Translations under genes and position numbers: made by a program
The notes under the pieces: model-generated
What the model was told of the DNA's origin: nothing
The model's input: only the letters and a program-made list of their open reading frames with translations
Database searches by the model: none
In this document: positions 19,111-20,654 of the stretch, piece by piece
Position numbering within the stretch: the stretch's first letter is position 1
Layout: every line of letters starts with the position of its first letter
Origin: Psilocybe azurescens
Lineage: Eukaryota; Basidiomycota; Agaricomycetes; Agaricales; Agrocybaceae
Assembly: GCA_023853785.1 (NCBI GenBank)
Contig: JAJIRX010000789.1
Coordinates: forward strand, 1-20,654
DNA: 20,654 nt
Direction of reading: 5' to 3'

Positions 19111-19640
19111 TACTGTGGACCTCACTGGGATTAGTGTGCTGTAGAAGCCCCGAAATATATGGGAAATGGCCTTAGTTCAATGTGATAAACAAGACAAGGA
19201 ACGAAAGGGCGATGAATGCTAGAGCCAGGAGATGATCTAGAACGGGTGCGTGATCTACGTCGGGCGAGGAGATGAACTAGGGTGGAGATAGGGGAAGGGC
19301 CAACCTTACAGTAAAGTTTCAATCATTACTAGCAACCTGAAAGAGTCTATCAGAAAGGAACCAATGTAAATTCCTGTGAGAAACTACGGAAGAACGCCAA
19401 CGGATAGCGGAAGAACCTGTCAATCGCAAGTCGGAAGCAGCATCAAGAGGAAGAAGACCTGGTTCTTTTACGTGCCAAACCCTATATTTTGGCTGACAGG
19501 ATTAATGGGCGTGGCAATTGGAATCACCCAAAGCATTAGATTTGATCATTTGACGCCATTTTCTAGAACATCCCAACCTTCTGCCCTCCCTGACTTTCGG
19601 ATTTGTTTACTCTATGCCCAACATACGGATAGCGAAAACA
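19111..19640. other. Intergenic, upstream region of the small TATA gene
   Basis: No convincing gene. A near-repeat aggagatgatctag / aggagatgaactag occurs at about 19227 and 19267. An open frame of 89 codons (19376-19645) has no recognisable features and runs into the TATA box of the next gene, so it is not called. Confidence 0.4.
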
Positions 19641-19647
19641 TATAAAG
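19641..19647 (+). promoter_or_regulatory. TATA box of the small gene
   Basis: A canonical TATAAAG lies about 150 bp before the ATG at 19790. A start site about 30 bp downstream would give a leader that includes a likely 5'-UTR intron (gtaaac donor at 19714, tag acceptor at 19777). A clear TATA box with a leader intron is typical of strongly induced fungal genes. Confidence 0.5.
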
Positions 19648-19789
19648 GGGCAAGGGCCTCACAGAGACCAACCATCTCAAACCACACAATACACTTTTCA
19701 ACCCATTTTCTAAGTAAACGTACGCACTCAACTATTATCTGTTCATTCGCCTTTCTGACCTTCTTGCTCTCGCATAGATCTCAAACACA

Positions 19790-20140
19790 ATGGCTCCAGG
19801 TAAATGGGCCTGGCCCCATGTCTGGTCTTAGACTGTGCTTGACTACTCTATATTTAGGTCACCAAGTTCTTGCTGGATTCGACACCAACAATGGCTTTAC
19901 AGTCACGAACAACACCTCTCAGAACATTTACCTGCAGACGTCGGCTTCTGCATTTTCAACCATTTTACCCGGCCAGTCTTCATCGGCTCAGACAGCCTAC
20001 TTCAACTATGCCGTTAGGAACAACGACACCACCAATGCAGCCCTTTATTTGAGCATCAATGTCAGCTCTGCTGATGGTAGCGTGAACGTCGTATCTGGAA
20101 CTATGAGGGCAGTATCGGTGTCAACATCTTCTTCGCGTGA
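19790..20140 (+). CDS. Small unidentified protein (about 97 aa), 2 exons or more
   Basis: Exons 19790-19799 and 19858-20140 (or to the donor at 20144). The ATG sits in a good context (cacaATGgc). The first intron interrupts codon 4. The product has no signal peptide or membrane segment and is rich in Asn, Ser, Thr and aromatic residues: GFDTNNGFTVTNNTSQNIYL, ILPGQSSSAQTAYFNYAV, ALYLSINVSSADGSVNVVSG. The alternating polar/hydrophobic pattern suggests a small beta-sandwich. If one base is missing at about 20100 the end reads NYEGSIGVNIFFA with stop at 20138-20140; in the frame as given it ends RAVSVSTSSSRDW at 20145-20147. The family is not recognised, so no function is assigned. Start, TATA box and introns are better supported than the exact end. 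Confidence 0.55.
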
Positions 20141-20197
20141 TTGGTGAGCTTCACAGTAATCTCTGTCACACTTCAATACTAACAACTAAGTTTCTAG

Positions 20198-20362
20198 TGC
20201 CATAACAACTTCGATTTTCCTTTGCTCTGCGCATCCGAACTCAAAGGCATAAAAAATTACTACGATCTTTACTGTTTCGCCCCACAATGTAAAAAAGTTA
20301 ACTTTGATGAATCCAAGTCTGCCACCTCTTTGTATTGTCATGAACATTTGGATGTTTTTTAA
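20198..20362 (+). CDS. Possible third exon, Cys/His-rich
   Basis: A GT-AG interval 20144-20197 (gtgagc donor, perfect branch site tactaac at 20177-20183, tttctag acceptor) is followed by 54 open codons with five Cys and three His (CHNNFDFPLLC, YCFAPQC, YCHEHL) ending in TAA at 20360-20362. The phase joins the preceding exon only in the corrected frame, where a TGA stands at 20138-20140. So this is either the 3' end of the small gene with one further error, an untranslated exon, or chance. Non-coding or unassigned sequence follows to the end of the window. Confidence 0.35.
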   Translation, partial: CHNNFDFPLLCASELKGIKNYYDLYCFAPQCKKVNFDESKSATSLYCHEHLDVF

Positions 20363-20654
20363 GTTGTCGACTCTCGGTATCGGCGTTACGAAAGATCAAA
20401 AGGCAATGAATACACGTTGAAAACGCGATTGCTTTGAGTTATGTATATACTTTACCCTCCAAAGTCCACACAGCCCAATGACAGCCTTGGCCTCAAGTAC
20501 AGGGTTTACATTTACGCACGCTGCTCTCAAATAACTAGAGGATATGGTGGTGCTGACGACGAGGGAGCAATATATGTCCCTCTTCCTCCACCCTTACTGG
20601 CCACTGAAACCAGAGAAAGCATTTGATGCTGCGGCTGTTTCTGCGTTGCTTCTG
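20363..20654. other. Right edge, nothing supported
   Basis: AT-rich sequence downstream of the small gene. An open frame of 61 codons at 20441-20626 has no recognisable features. No RNA gene or repeat is seen before the window ends. Confidence 0.35.

Overview
The window reads as nuclear DNA of a filamentous basidiomycete, most likely an agaricomycete mushroom-type fungus. The reasons are dense short GT-AG introns (about 50-120 nt), CT-rich tracts just before start codons, and a local family of F-box proteins with the FLGKIC-x-x-W signature that is expanded in Agaricomycetes. I cannot name the species.

Layout, left to right. (1) 43-1616 (+): F-box family gene broken by frameshifts. (2) 2718-4680 (+): UDP-glucose 6-dehydrogenase in 8 exons, almost fully readable but crossed by six single-base indels. 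(3) 5259-6610 (+): mitochondrial gamma-butyrobetaine dioxygenase-like enzyme. (4) 6749-8266 (-): second F-box gene, two frameshifts. (5) 8710-10448 (+): decayed F-box/LRR-like gene interrupted by a poly(A)-tailed retroposon of about 410 bp with a 12-15 bp target-site duplication. (6) 10974-12431 (+): intact F-box gene, followed in frame, after one stop codon, by a second copy of its C-terminal module. (7) 12742-13541 (-): SUZ-domain protein, divergent from (8) 13762-15650 (+): M20 metallodipeptidase of the CNDP/Dug1 type in 9 exons. (9) About 16071-17313 (-): conserved-looking basic protein, possibly mitochondrial. (10) 17519-18083: degenerate inverted-repeat element. (11) 18451-19110 (-): exon fragments containing a diverged tandem exon-intron duplication. 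(12) 19641-20362 (+): small gene with TATA box and short introns.

Functionally this is a string of unrelated housekeeping genes (nucleotide-sugar synthesis, carnitine synthesis, glutathione/dipeptide turnover, an RNA-related SUZ protein) with four F-box-family loci among them. I see no biosynthetic cluster, CRISPR or operon-like system. The best observations are the retroposon whose removal restores the host frame, the stop-separated duplicate C-terminal module, the tandem exon-intron duplication, and the many homopolymer indels.

Caution: single-base indels occur in genes that otherwise look functional (UGDH six, M20 two, SUZ one, dioxygenase one). This suggests uncorrected sequencing errors, so frameshifts alone should not be read as pseudogenization. 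Exon borders and indel positions were worked out by eye from splice motifs and remembered family motifs; no database search was run.
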